Shown here: piece after piece, positions 16,715 through 25,574 of the stretch
Numbering within the stretch: position 1 is the stretch's first letter
Layout of the letters: each line of letters begins with the position of its first letter
Assembly (NCBI RefSeq): GCF_010672525.1
Contig: NZ_JAAHGH010000051.1
Coordinates: forward strand, 1 to 47,970
From: Okeania sp. SIO2B3
Lineage (GTDB): Bacteria; Cyanobacteriota; Cyanobacteriia; Cyanobacteriales; Microcoleaceae
DNA: 47,970 nucleotides
Direction: 5' to 3'
Notes under the pieces: generated by a model
What the model was told of the DNA's origin: nothing
The model's input: the letters and a program-made list of their open reading frames with translations, nothing else
Database searches by the model: none
Program-made: the position numbers and the translations under genes

Positions 16715-19700
16715 ATGGAAGCTGGTTTAGTAGGTTTAGCAGGTTGGGGATTATCAAAAATTGCCGACTCTTTGTGGGATGATGCCTGGAAAAAAGCGGG
16801 CGATAGCCTAACTCAATCCCTGAATAAAAAAGATATAGAAAAGGCAATTGAAGCTGGAGAAAAAGCTGTGAAGGAATGGGAAAATAAACTCCCATCTCAA
16901 CAACTTTTATTCTATTCGGCTAAACGGGATGGTTGGAATGGAGTTAACAAATTTCTGAGTCAATATTTTGAACATTCTGCTGTTTTGACGGAATTACAAA
17001 AACCATTAATTGATCTAGGCAAGCCAGATGTTGATATTTTAATTACGGTATTTCAACAGGAAGCTGAAGCCAAAAAGATTCAATTAAATCAACAAAGTTT
17101 ACAGCAATGGTTATTGATTTTTATTAATGCTTATTTTCAGCATACTAATACTTATATTCAATTTCAGGTTGCTAAACAAAATTATTTTGAACAGTTAGCA
17201 AATTGGTTTGATGATGTTAAATTTGCTGGTATTTCTGTACCTGGGCAAGAGGTAGATAAGTCTGAGAAGTTAGCCTATATTTTTGTTATGCCTGATGTGG
17301 TTGAAGATGTTTCAAAAAGTGCTGGTTTTGAACGAGATTTTTTATTAGCTGGAACTGGGGAAAAATTGGAGAGGGAGTTGTTTGTAAATACTACTGGCAG
17401 AAAATTTTTAGCCTCGGAATTGTTAACTCAAAGTCAGTCACGGAAATTTGTAATATTAGGTGCGCCTGGTTCGGGAAAAACAACTTTGATGAGTTATTTT
17501 GCTGTGATGTTGGCTCAGTCGATCTCCCCAAGCTCCCTTGGTAAGGAGTCGATCCCCCCAACCCCCCTTGGTAAGGGGGGCTATAGTTCTGGAAATTCTG
17601 TGGCTCAAAACAGCGATCGCTACACTGAATCTTCTGAGTCGATCCCCCCAACACCCCTTGGTAAGGGGGGCTATAGTTCTGGAAATTCTCTAGGTGAGAT
17701 GGGCGATCGCTCCAATGAATCTTCTTCCCCCCTTTCTAAGGGGGGCCAGGGGGGATCTAAAACTCAATGTGCAACAATACTAGGCTTAGATCCAAACACG
17801 GACTGGCTCCCAATTTTAATTAGAATACGAGACTTAGCACGACATCCTGACAAAAGCATTCTCGAATATGCTCGTATATTTGCTGAGAAAACTATGGCAG
17901 TCAAAACTTTACCAATAGGATTTTTTGAACATTGGTTAGAGGATGGCAGAGCGTTAATATTGTTGGATGGTTTGGATGAAGTGGCAGAAGAGGGCAAACG
18001 TTATGATGTAGTCAGACGCATTGAGAATTTTTTAGGACAGTTTGACAGAAATAGGGCAATTATTACATCTCGTCCTGCTGGTTATCGACGTGACTTTTTC
18101 CGCACTGAGGAATTTCCCCACTATCAAATGCAGTCGTTTGATGATGAGAAGATTTCGGCGTTTATCAATAATTGGTATGACAGTCGGTTTCAGGATAAGG
18201 CGGAGGCTGAAAGGAGGAAGGAAAGTTTACGAAAGGCGTTGGATGATAATGACAGGATTAAGTTGTTGGCACGGAATCCTTTGTTGTTGACAATTATTGC
18301 TTTGATTCATCGGTATCAGGCGGTTTTGCCCAAAAAACGGTTTGAGCTTTATGATGCTGCGGTGAAGACGTTGTTAACTTCTTGGGATGCTAATAAAGAA
18401 ATCAGTAATCATGGGGTGTTTAAATATTTAGATTTAGACGATCTACGCAGGTTGATGGAATTATTGGCATATTGGGTGCATACTCAGGGAAATGTTGGGG
18501 ATAATCAGGGTGGTACGTTGATAGATAGGGATGAGTTGACCGAGCAGTTGAGTCGAGAGATTAAGCAGTTGAAGCAGGTGCAGTTGTATCAGGCAAAGGA
18601 AGAGGCAGAAAGATTTGTGAAATTAATTCGGGAGCGCACTGGTTTGTTGAATGAACAGGGGCAAGATTGTTATGGGTTTGTGCATAAGACTTTTCAGGAA
18701 TATTTGTGTGCTGAGGAGATTAATTATCAGTTGGAGAATGAGCTTGATTTTGGGATTATTTTAAATGCTATTCGAGAACATTTACATGATGCTCACTGGC
18801 GAGAGGTTTTATTGTTGTTGATAGCGCAACAAAAGCCAAAAAATGTTGCTAAGGCAATTCGAGCAGTTTTGAATAATGGTAGTGAGTATGAGGAGTGGTT
18901 ACATCGGGATTTGTTTTTTGCTGGAAATTGTTTGGCGGAAGATCCGAAGGGGTTGCGGAGTGTTGATGGTGAGTTGGTGCAAGAGATTTTGGAGAGGTTG
19001 GTTGAGTTGGAGGTGAGTAGTAAGGAGTTGGTTGGTTGGAAGGTGCGCGGGCAGGTTTATCAAATTTTTTGTAGTTTGTATGAAACTGATTTTGAGGCGG
19101 AAGTTTTGGAGATGTTGAAAAAGCGGGCAGATTTGATTGATGAGAAAAGGTTGCTGAAATATCGAGCAGAGTTTGGGGAAAACGATAAGGTAATTCAAAC
19201 ATTGATTGCAAAACTAAAAGAAGAGTCTTCTAGTATCCGTAGGAAAGCAGTTGAAGCTTTGGGAGATTTGGGCAATACTTCTGAGGCTGTAGTTAATCCT
19301 CTAATATCTCTGCTTCAGGGTAAGGATTCTGATCTAAGTTGGGAGGCGACCCTAGCATTGGGTTATTTAGCCAGTACTTCAAAAAAAGTAGTCACTATCT
19401 TACTAAAACTACTTGAAGATGAAAATTCCCATGTATGTGGGATGGCAGCTTTTGCCTTGGGATTATCAGGCAGCAATATTTCAGGAGCTGTAGTTACCAC
19501 TCTGCCTACTCTGATTCAAGATAGAGTAATCAGCACAATACTACCTCTGCTTGAAGATGAAAATTCTCATGTACGTTGGAGGGCAGCTTTTGCCTTAGGT
19601 TATTTGGGTAACAGATCAGAAACGGTTGCTAGTTCTCTGCTGAAACTACTTCAAGATAGTGATTTCAACGTATGTGGATGGGCTGCCTATGCCTTAGGCA

Positions 19701-20227
19701 ATTTGGGCAATAATTCAAAAATAATCATTAGTGCCATGCTCGAACTACTTCAGGGTAACGATTCTCGTGTGCGCTCAGAAGCTGCCTATGCCTTGGGCAA
19801 TTTGGGCAACAGTTCCGAGACTGTAATCAACGCTCTACTACCACTACTTCAGGACAAGGATTATACTGTGCGAGAGAAAGTAGCCAAAACTTTAAGCATA
19901 TTAGGTAATAAATCAGAAACAATAGTCAATGCCCTACTACCATCACTTCATAATGAGGATTCTTATGTTCGTTTAATGGCAGCCGAAGCCTTGAGTAAGT
20001 TGGGCAACTATTCAGAAATAGTGGTTAGCACCCTGCTAGATTTACTTGAGGATGAGACTCGTCCTTCTGTCCGTAAGAATGCAGCCGATGCTTTGGGCAA
20101 ATTAGGCAAAAAATCCAACAATATCCTCCCCACCATCATTGAATGGATTCAACAACATCAAGATTCAGAATATGTCGGCAGAGGTATTGATGTGCTGTGG
20201 GATTTAGTTGTAGGCAAGGAAAATTGA
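16715..20227 (+). CDS. NACHT-HEAT STAND NTPase, NLR-like
   Basis: The protein has 1170 residues. The N-terminal ~220 residues are helical and probably a NACHT-associated effector/adaptor domain. The NACHT NTPase follows: Walker A GAPGSGKTT at 249-257 (Lys255), Walker B ALILLDGLDE at 413-422, and the SRPAGYRR segment typical of the clade. A winged-helix/linker region contains FVHKTFQEYLCAEE. From ~830 to 1150 come HEAT-like repeats such as VRWRAAFALGYLGN. Bacterial proteins of this plan include phage-defence NLR homologues, where the repeats sense and the N-terminus acts; the role here is inferred. Residues ~269-350 are an in-frame insert of repeat DNA right after the P-loop helix. GAGG precedes the ATG. 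Confidence 0.85.
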   Translation: MEAGLVGLAGWGLSKIADSLWDDAWKKAGDSLTQSLNKKDIEKAIEAGEKAVKEWENKLPSQQLLFYSAKRDGWNGVNKFLSQYFEHSAVLTELQKPLIDLGKPDVDILITVFQQEAEAKKIQLNQQSLQQWLLIFINAYFQHTNTYIQFQVAKQNYFEQLANWFDDVKFAGISVPGQEVDKSEKLAYIFVMPDVVEDVSKSAGFERDFLLAGTGEKLERELFVNTTGRKFLASELLTQSQSRKFVILGAPGSGKTTLMSYFAVMLAQSISPSSLGKESIPPTPLGKGGYSSGNSVAQNSDRYTESSESIPPTPLGKGGYSSGNSLGEMGDRSNESSSPLSKGGQGGSKTQCATILGLDPNTDWLPILIRIRDLARHPDKSILEYARIFAEKTMAVKTLPIGFFEHWLEDGRALILLDGLDEVAEEGKRYDVVRRIENFLGQFDRNRAIITSRPAGYRRDFFRTEEFPHYQMQSFDDEKISAFINNWYDSRFQDKAEAERRKESLRKALDDNDRIKLLARNPLLLTIIALIHRYQAVLPKKRFELYDAAVKTLLTSWDANKEISNHGVFKYLDLDDLRRLMELLAYWVHTQGNVGDNQGGTLIDRDELTEQLSREIKQLKQVQLYQAKEEAERFVKLIRERTGLLNEQGQDCYGFVHKTFQEYLCAEEINYQLENELDFGIILNAIREHLHDAHWREVLLLLIAQQKPKNVAKAIRAVLNNGSEYEEWLHRDLFFAGNCLAEDPKGLRSVDGELVQEILERLVELEVSSKELVGWKVRGQVYQIFCSLYETDFEAEVLEMLKKRADLIDEKRLLKYRAEFGENDKVIQTLIAKLKEESSSIRRKAVEALGDLGNTSEAVVNPLISLLQGKDSDLSWEATLALGYLASTSKKVVTILLKLLEDENSHVCGMAAFALGLSGSNISGAVVTTLPTLIQDRVISTILPLLEDENSHVRWRAAFALGYLGNRSETVASSLLKLLQDSDFNVCGWAAYALGNLGNNSKIIISAMLELLQGNDSRVRSEAAYALGNLGNSSETVINALLPLLQDKDYTVREKVAKTLSILGNKSETIVNALLPSLHNEDSYVRLMAAEALSKLGNYSEIVVSTLLDLLEDETRPSVRKNAADALGKLGKKSNNILPTIIEWIQQHQDSEYVGRGIDVLWDLVVGKEN
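17519..17764 (+). repeat. C/G-rich dispersed repeats inserted in frame in the NACHT gene
   Basis: Two near-identical 50-bp units (GATCCCCCCA...CCCCTTGGTAAGGGGGGCTA...GGAAATTCT) start at about 17550 and 17640, a degenerate unit precedes them, and a TCTAAGGGGGGCCAGGGGGG end follows. Two HIP1 sites lie between them. Translated, they give IPPTPLGKGGYSSGNS twice. The C/G-rich palindromes are like those in the intergenic repeats at 1631 and 23175. The total length is a multiple of three, so the gene stays open. Confidence 0.8.
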
Positions 20228-20441
20228 GGTCATGGGGTGTTAATCATTGTAGCCTCCTGCCCCTTACTGAAAGCTAAAACAGGGGGTAATTACCACCCTC
20301 TAGATATTTTTTTGTAAATATTTTCAAAAAATATTTTTACTGATTTCCATTAGACATCTCCAAAAATCAAAAATAAAACCAATTCAGTTTTTTTTTCAAT
20401 AAGTATGTTATGGTAAATTTTAATAGTTAAAAACTCAGATT

Positions 20442-21734
20442 ATGAAGGCTAGATTTAAGTATCGTATGTATCCAACACCAGGGCAAAAATACCGGTTAGC
20501 AAAGCTATTTGGCTGTGTCCGTGTTGTTTGGAATGATAGCCTAGCTTGCTGCCAAGAAAATTACAAATCAGGAGAAAAGAAACCAACTAATTCTGAACTA
20601 CAAAAGCTTTTTATTACTCAAGCTAAAAACACTGAAGACAGAGAATGGTTATCAGAAGTTTCAGTTGTACCATTACAGCAATCATTAAATGATTTAAACC
20701 AAGCTTATCAAAATTTATTTACTTCAACTAAAGGCCAAAGAAAAGGTAGACCTGTTAAACCTCCAAAGTTCAAAACTAGGAAGTCAAAACAAACCGCTAG
20801 GTTTACCCTGAGAGGGTTTAAAGTATATCAAGAAAAAGTTTATTTGGCTAAGATTGGAAAGTTAAAAGTGGTCTGGTCAAGGCCATTGCCAAATCCACCT
20901 TCTTCAGTAACAGTAATTAAAGACTCAGCTAACAGATATTTCTTAAGTTTTGTAGTAGAAATACAACCAGAAACTTTACCAAAAACTGATAGTTCAGTAG
21001 GTATAGATTTAGGAATTAAAACTTTTGCTACATTCAGTAATGGTCAAAAAATTGATGCACCAAAACCATTGAAGAAAAGAATTAATAACTGTCGTAAGTT
21101 AAGCAAGTCTTTATCTAAAAAAACTAGGGGGTCTAAACGATATGAAAAAGCACGGATTAGGGTTGCTAAATTTCAGGCTAAATTAAAAGATACTAGGACA
21201 GATTTTCTGCATAAATTATCTACTAAAATAATTCGTGAAAACCAAACAGTTGTTTTAGAGGATTTGAATGTTTCTGGCATGGTAAGAAACCGCAAATTAT
21301 CCAGAGCTATATCCGATTTAGGTTGGCGACAATTTAGAACTTTCTTAGAAGGAAAAGCTGAGAAATACGGTCGTGATTTTAGAGTAATTAGTCGTTGGGA
21401 ACCTACTTCTCAAACTTGCTCTAGCTGTGGTTTCAAAGGTGGGAAGTTAGACCTTCAGGTGCGAGAGTGGGAGTGTCTCAACTGTGGTGCAAAACACGAT
21501 AGAGACGAGAATGCAGCAATAAATATATTAGTCGCCGGAGGACATTCGGAGACAAAAAACGGACGTGGAGGTAAGCGTAAGACTAACGTCAAGGTAGCAG
21601 CACCCTACGTTAGCGACAGCTATGCGAAGCAAAACGTCAACCCGCCGAAGAGCTACGGCTCAGTAGGAATCCCCGCGTCTTTAGGCCGGGGAGGATGTCA
21701 AAAACCTTATAGCGAAAAAGATTCACTGATTTGA
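20442..21734 (+). CDS. tnpB: TnpB RNA-guided endonuclease (subfamily 2), intact
   Basis: The protein has 430 residues. It starts MKARFKYRMYPTPGQKYRLA and shows Asp189 in GIDLGIKTF, Glu273 in LEDLNVSGM, a zinc ribbon (CSSCG ... CLNCG) and Asp355 in DRDENAAINI, so all three RuvC residues are present. It is the intact relative of the pseudogene at 9903. Residues after ~375 are encoded by the element's structured right end, and the last ~10 by DNA beyond it, so the natural C-terminus is longer than usual for the family. No tnpA is nearby. A poly-T/A-rich leader lies upstream; the left-end hairpin seen in the older copies was not found here. Confidence 0.9.
   Translation: MKARFKYRMYPTPGQKYRLAKLFGCVRVVWNDSLACCQENYKSGEKKPTNSELQKLFITQAKNTEDREWLSEVSVVPLQQSLNDLNQAYQNLFTSTKGQRKGRPVKPPKFKTRKSKQTARFTLRGFKVYQEKVYLAKIGKLKVVWSRPLPNPPSSVTVIKDSANRYFLSFVVEIQPETLPKTDSSVGIDLGIKTFATFSNGQKIDAPKPLKKRINNCRKLSKSLSKKTRGSKRYEKARIRVAKFQAKLKDTRTDFLHKLSTKIIRENQTVVLEDLNVSGMVRNRKLSRAISDLGWRQFRTFLEGKAEKYGRDFRVISRWEPTSQTCSSCGFKGGKLDLQVREWECLNCGAKHDRDENAAINILVAGGHSETKNGRGGKRKTNVKVAAPYVSDSYAKQNVNPPKSYGSVGIPASLGRGGCQKPYSEKDSLI
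21540..21702 (+). ncRNA. Right end of TnpB element 2, likely guide-RNA (omega RNA) scaffold
   Basis: The segment overlaps the 3' end of tnpB and contains ACGTCAACCCGCCGAAGAGC, then a TCCCCG...CGGGGA hairpin and the end box GAGGATGTCAA. The same blocks occur at 9230-9425, 11020-11163 and, on the minus strand, 29988-30245. Conservation across copies whose tnpB is dead or missing fits a selected end or RNA. The guide would be read from about 21703. RNA production is inferred from known TnpB systems. Confidence 0.5.
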
Positions 21735-21785
21735 CTAAATTTGAGCAGATTTATAATTAGTTTGATCGCTCTATTCCTTATTCAA

Positions 21786-22000
21786 TTATTCCAAGCAATT
21801 CGACAAATCCTCCAAACTGCTAAAACTTAAAATTGCTCTTCCCAGGTATTCTAACTTTTCCATCGATAATTGTTGAATGTTCTCTCGGAAAATTTTCACT
21901 AATTTATCCTGAAAATTTTCTCTCCAGTTGACCTAATATTAATCTTTGCATCCCAATTTCTAACCCCTCTAGCTAATATAATTTCACCTGTACAGTCTTC
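21786..22000 (-). pseudogene. Remnant of an Rpn-family nuclease C-terminus (DUF4351-like)
   Basis: Minus-strand pieces in two frames read LEGLEIGMQRLILGQLERKF and then QQLSMEKLEYLGRAILSFSS followed by LEDLSNCLE and a stop. This pattern matches the C-terminal DUF4351 tail common on cyanobacterial PD-(D/E)XK transposase-like (Rpn) nucleases. A frameshift separates the two pieces and the nuclease domain is absent. It lies between the TnpB element and mnmH, so the element probably landed in or near an already broken gene. Confidence 0.5.
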
Positions 22001-22035
22001 TAAAAATATTTCTCGCTTATGTACTTCCTCCGCCA

Positions 22036-23052
22036 CTATATCTGTTGACTTTTCTTCCGCACCAAAACTGCAGCATCAACCGCCGACAAACCAGAAACAT
22101 CTACTTTATGAATACTAACTCCTCTTTTTTCCAAATCATAAGTATAGGTTTTGTCGTAATAGTGGAGTATTAAATCTGAAGCTGCTGCCAAATTTCCTTC
22201 CCTCAGAAAATTAATTGCTTGTTGTGCCCGCGCACCTCCTAAACGCCTCCTAATACGTTCAGTTGCAGCAATCAAATCATTAATATCCCCCTCTCCATAA
22301 ATTTTCACCAAAAATTCCACTCTTTCCTGACGACTGCGACTTATCTCAATAACTTTCGCCCTTTCCATTTGCTCAAAAATTTCCTGGGGAATACGACACA
22401 TTCCAATACGCTTACTCTCCGCTTCAACCCATAAAAGTTGACTCCTGTCAAATTTTGCCCATTCCATGGCGATCGCATTCCAAAATTTTTCGTTAGTAGG
22501 TTGAGGTAACTGCCCCAAAGCACCGAAACTACTACCCCGATGGTTAGCAAGAGCTTCCAAGTCTAATACTTGTTCTCCCATAGAACCCAGAGCAGACAAT
22601 ATCTCAGTTTTACCACTGCCAGTCATTCCCCCCAGAATAATCATTTTTTGGGGAACTGAAAATAGAGAAAGCGCCCAACGTCGAAACCCTTTGTAACCGC
22701 CAATAAGTAGAGCAACATTAAATCCTGCGGTTTCTAGTAACCAACCAACTGAAGCGCTACGCATTCCACCTCGCCAACAGTGAATTCTAACTTGACGGTC
22801 TGGAGCTAATACTTTAGCACGGGCAACAAAATCAGCTAATTTCGGACCGACGATCGCTAACCCTAATTCGACTGCTTCATCTTTACCTTTTTGTTTATAG
22901 CAAGTTCCCACCAAGGCACGTTCATCATTATTAAATAGAGGAAAATTAACAGCTCCAGGAATATGACCTTGAGCATATTCGCCGGGACTACGAACATCGA
23001 GAATGATTCCTGGTGTTTGGAAAAATACGTCAGGTTTTAGGGATTTTGCCAT
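22036..23052 (-). CDS. mnmH: tRNA 2-selenouridine synthase / 2-thiouridine geranyl-transferase family
   Basis: The protein has 338 residues. The N-terminal rhodanese domain carries the catalytic Cys92 in HCWRGGMRS, preceded by LDVRSPGEYAQGHIPGAVNF. The C-terminal P-loop domain has GGMTGSGKT at 141-149. MnmH replaces sulfur by selenium at the wobble 2-thiouridine of tRNAs for Lys, Glu and Gln, through a geranylated intermediate. The length is slightly shorter than the ~360 of the E. coli enzyme but all motifs are present. No selD or other selenium gene is in view, so the tRNA product in this organism cannot be read from the window. It stands alone. Confidence 0.95.
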   Translation of the reverse strand: MAKSLKPDVFFQTPGIILDVRSPGEYAQGHIPGAVNFPLFNNDERALVGTCYKQKGKDEAVELGLAIVGPKLADFVARAKVLAPDRQVRIHCWRGGMRSASVGWLLETAGFNVALLIGGYKGFRRWALSLFSVPQKMIILGGMTGSGKTEILSALGSMGEQVLDLEALANHRGSSFGALGQLPQPTNEKFWNAIAMEWAKFDRSQLLWVEAESKRIGMCRIPQEIFEQMERAKVIEISRSRQERVEFLVKIYGEGDINDLIAATERIRRRLGGARAQQAINFLREGNLAAASDLILHYYDKTYTYDLEKRGVSIHKVDVSGLSAVDAAVLVRKKSQQI

Positions 23053-23151
23053 TAGTTAAAGACGGAAGACAGAAGTAGGAAGGAAAAAAATTTGGATATT
23101 ACATTTTATCATGTTTATGTGTAGGGTATTTGTGGAATTCCTAGATTTTTT

Positions 23152-23365
23152 GGCGTTGCTGATTCTGGGTATGATGCAAGCCCCCCTAGCCCCCCAATGC
23201 GCGGGGGGAATAAAACTCTAAAAGTCCCCCTTTATTAATCCCTCTCCCGTCCCCCTTAGAAAAGGGGAAGCCAGAGGATGCTGCGCTTTTTGTTGAATGG
23301 GGGATGCGCGGGGGCGAAGGCGAGAACCAAACAATCGCGCATTCATACTTCAATTCAGCAACGCC
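23152..23365. mobile_element. MITE-like element, family F, copy 1
   Basis: GGCGTTGCTGA at 23152-23162 and TCAGCAACGCC at 23355-23365 are perfect 11-bp inverted ends, extended imperfectly by the TATGA/TCATA that follow. The interior carries the GCCCCCCTAGCCCCCC repeat also seen at 1631. No open frame is present. Confidence 0.6.
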
Positions 23366-23380
23366 GATTTTTTATTCTGA

Positions 23381-23587
23381 GGCGTTGGTGAATCAACATC
23401 AGAATTAAGATATTTGGACTAACCGTAATCAACATTAGAATTATGAATACCCCTTTCATTGCTTTCTCGTGAACAACCCAACCCGTAAACGAAATAATCT
23501 GTAGGGACGTTGCATGCAACGTCTCTAGCTGTTCCCTCCATACCTGTTCCTACAGCCACGAAAATCATAGCTAAATTCACCAACGCC
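23381..23587. mobile_element. MITE-like element, family F, copy 2, with flanking 12-bp direct repeats
   Basis: GGCGTTGGTGAAT at 23381-23393 and ATTCACCAACGCC at 23575-23587 are perfect 13-bp inverted ends. TTTTTATTCTGA occurs immediately outside both ends (23369-23380 and 23588-23599), as expected of a long target duplication or of repeat units that include this tail. The rest of the gap to 23853 holds a heptanucleotide run (CTTCTGC, about 23671-23723) and nothing coding. Confidence 0.55.
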
Positions 23588-23670
23588 TTTTTATTCTGAT
23601 AACTTGGCTAGACATCATCGGGACTTACGCACGCATACGAAATTATACAGCAAACGCAATATTTTTCCTT

Positions 23671-23723
23671 CCGCCTTCTGCCTTCTGCCTTCTGCCTTCT
23701 GCCTTCTGCCTTCTGCCTTCTGC
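23671..23723. repeat. Heptanucleotide tandem repeat (CCTTCTG)n
   Basis: About seven consecutive CCTTCTG units end at a HIP1 octamer. Short tandem heptamers of this type are typical of filamentous cyanobacterial intergenic regions. Confidence 0.8.
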
Positions 23724-23853
23724 GATCGCGTTCAGCAATAAGAAAGAGCCTAGTTTCAGAGAAAAACTAAGCTCTTGGTAGTATAACCTAAATATCATTG
23801 AGCTACTATAAGATAAAATTTAGAAGCAAGTATTTAAAATCCAAAAATATATT

Positions 23854-24204
23854 TTAACAATAACTCGTAATATCCTCTCCACAAACATCTGCTAGAAAAG
23901 TTAAAGAGCGAAATCGTAAGCCGATAAATTGGTCATACAAAGGATTAAGTTTACACATTGCAGGAATATGAAACAGTAGATGTCCGAATAGTTTCACATC
24001 TCTCTCAAAAGGACATTGAGCCGGGATCAAGTGACACAGCAAATGTGCTATTTTTTGATTATTGATTTCTATACTATCAAGATATTCGCGAATTGGTTGC
24101 AGTAGTTTATCTAGGTAGTTATGGTTTGCTTGAGTGGCTTGGTGTGAAATACCTGTAATAGAACTCATAATTAGATCATCCGATATATAAACTAGTTCTG
24201 TCAA
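23854..24204 (-). CDS. Mo-dependent nitrogenase C-terminus family protein
   Basis: The 116-residue protein contains the complete signature of the Mo-nitrogenase C-terminus family (Mo-nitro_C): AHLLCHLIPAQCPFERDVKL, then FGHLLFHIPAMCKLNPLYDQ, then LRFRSLTFLADVCGED. Cysteines and histidines are well placed for metal binding. Despite the name it is a small stand-alone cyanobacterial protein, found in diazotrophs and non-diazotrophs alike, and no nitrogenase gene is nearby. Its function is not established. A downstream start at residue 13 (MSSITGIS) is an alternative to the ATG chosen. The 365 bp upstream are A/T-rich without other genes. Confidence 0.85.
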   Translation of the reverse strand: MTELVYISDDLIMSSITGISHQATQANHNYLDKLLQPIREYLDSIEINNQKIAHLLCHLIPAQCPFERDVKLFGHLLFHIPAMCKLNPLYDQFIGLRFRSLTFLADVCGEDITSYC

Positions 24205-24569
24205 TATATTTTCAGTCTAACTTTGATCTCACTTTCTTGTATAGTCAATTTGGCCTGATTTTGCAAACTTTCACAATTACTTTAATTTTTATCCTAGTAT
24301 TGTGAAGATTAGATGAAATCTGTTGATATTTGTTTAAAATAACTAGCTTTTATCGCCAAAATTTGTTATTCCAAAAATCAAATAATTGAAGCTAAAAAAA
24401 TTACTGTTATTCACAGTTTAGCAGAATATTCAGTATAATTACGTTAAAAAATAGTTATGGAAATAATAAATATTGATAAATTGTTATGCAATATACTGAT
24501 TTTATTTTATTATTATAAATATAATAACTATGTGGATACTCCAGCAAATTTTTGTGAATTAATCTTTAA
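24205..24569. other. A/T-rich intergenic stretch
   Basis: No open frame, hairpin or dispersed repeat was recognised. It must contain the promoter of the Mo-nitro_C gene (reading left) and the 3' end of the methyltransferase transcript. Confidence 0.5.
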
Positions 24570-25088
24570 TTAATAAATCCTTGGAATTAATTTTTTCACC
24601 CGTTGTTGATAATCTGAATATTCTGGATATTTTTCACTTAACCAGGTTTCTTCTCGCCTTGCTTTCAGGTCAAGAAACAAAAAAATTACAATAACCGCTA
24701 CAAAATGAGACAAACTAAGTTGAAAAATGCTCCAACCGAGAGTCAAGAAAATTAAACCGCTATACATAGGATGTCTAACAATGCCATAAATTCCAGTTTG
24801 CACCAGCTCACCATCTGCTCTAGGATATGGCAAAGGTGTCAGATTTTTGCCTAAATCTAATAATCCTTTCACAATCAAAACTAATGCAGCGATCATAAAA
24901 AGTGCTGCTACTATCCAACAAGAGTATGTTAATTGTGGCAATTCTAAACTAATTTCTGGTCGGTGATATGTAGGCAAAAAAATAAATCCTACCAGTAGCA
25001 AACCTTGAATTAATACCAAATATTCACCATGTTTGCCACTACGCCACCCATCTCTGGTAAAACCCCAATTTGTAAATATTTTCATCAA
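24570..25088 (-). CDS. Isoprenylcysteine carboxyl methyltransferase-like membrane protein
   Basis: The protein has 172 residues and about four hydrophobic helices (for example GEYLVLIQGLLLVGFIFLPT and CWIVAALFMIAALVLIVKGL). Near the C-terminus GIYGIVRHPMYSGLIFLTLG is the hallmark RHPxYxG of the ICMT/PEMT membrane methyltransferase group, with the cofactor-binding side downstream (REETWLSEKYPEYSDYQQRV). The substrate of bacterial members is mostly unknown. It is the last of a minus-strand run that starts with DUF4168 and ureE; 28 bp separate it from the next gene upstream. Confidence 0.8.
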   Translation of the reverse strand: MMKIFTNWGFTRDGWRSGKHGEYLVLIQGLLLVGFIFLPTYHRPEISLELPQLTYSCWIVAALFMIAALVLIVKGLLDLGKNLTPLPYPRADGELVQTGIYGIVRHPMYSGLIFLTLGWSIFQLSLSHFVAVIVIFLFLDLKARREETWLSEKYPEYSDYQQRVKKLIPRIY

Positions 25089-25116
25089 TTATATTTCCTA
25101 TATTTCCATAAATTTT

Positions 25117-25536
25117 TCAACGTCGCCAATAAGGTCTCCCTTTCCAGAAAACCCCTATAGCTAGACTTATTAATGAAGCTCTAGACGCACTAACTAAAAC
25201 AGGAGGTAGAGGAAATAAAGACTTTAATAATAATCCGATAAATAAACATAAAACTAGCGCCCAAAGACTAGAATTATTCAGTAACCACTGCTTTTGCCAG
25301 AATTCTAATAAATAAACTGCTAAAGCTCCCATTCCTACTGCTGCTCCTATAGGTATTAAGACCCCAAATATTGGAGAGGAAAATAGCATACTCAATGGTT
25401 TCAGGAGCACAAAAAAATAAGTGAAGCTTAAGATTAATAATACTTCTGTTGCTACAACTGTCAAAGTAGCAATGAAACTTACTAAAAGTAGTTCTTGCCA
25501 AGGTAAACTTTTCAAACGTTGCCAAATATTATTCAT
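25117..25536 (-). CDS. Unrecognised membrane protein, downstream of ureG
   Basis: The protein has 139 residues with about four hydrophobic segments (around ELLLVSFIATLTVVATEVLL, FGVLIPIGAAVGMGALAVYL and SLWALVLCLFIGLLLKSLF) and a basic C-terminus (GRPYWRR). I do not recognise a family. It lies 38 bp after ureG and 28 bp before the methyltransferase gene, so co-transcription with the urease accessory genes is likely. That suggests, weakly, an envelope role and not a direct one in urease maturation. Confidence 0.65.
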   Translation of the reverse strand: MNNIWQRLKSLPWQELLLVSFIATLTVVATEVLLILSFTYFFVLLKPLSMLFSSPIFGVLIPIGAAVGMGALAVYLLEFWQKQWLLNNSSLWALVLCLFIGLLLKSLFPLPPVLVSASRASLISLAIGVFWKGRPYWRR

Positions 25537-25574
25537 GTTTTAAGTTGATAGAGTTAGGAATTAAGAAAATCTGG

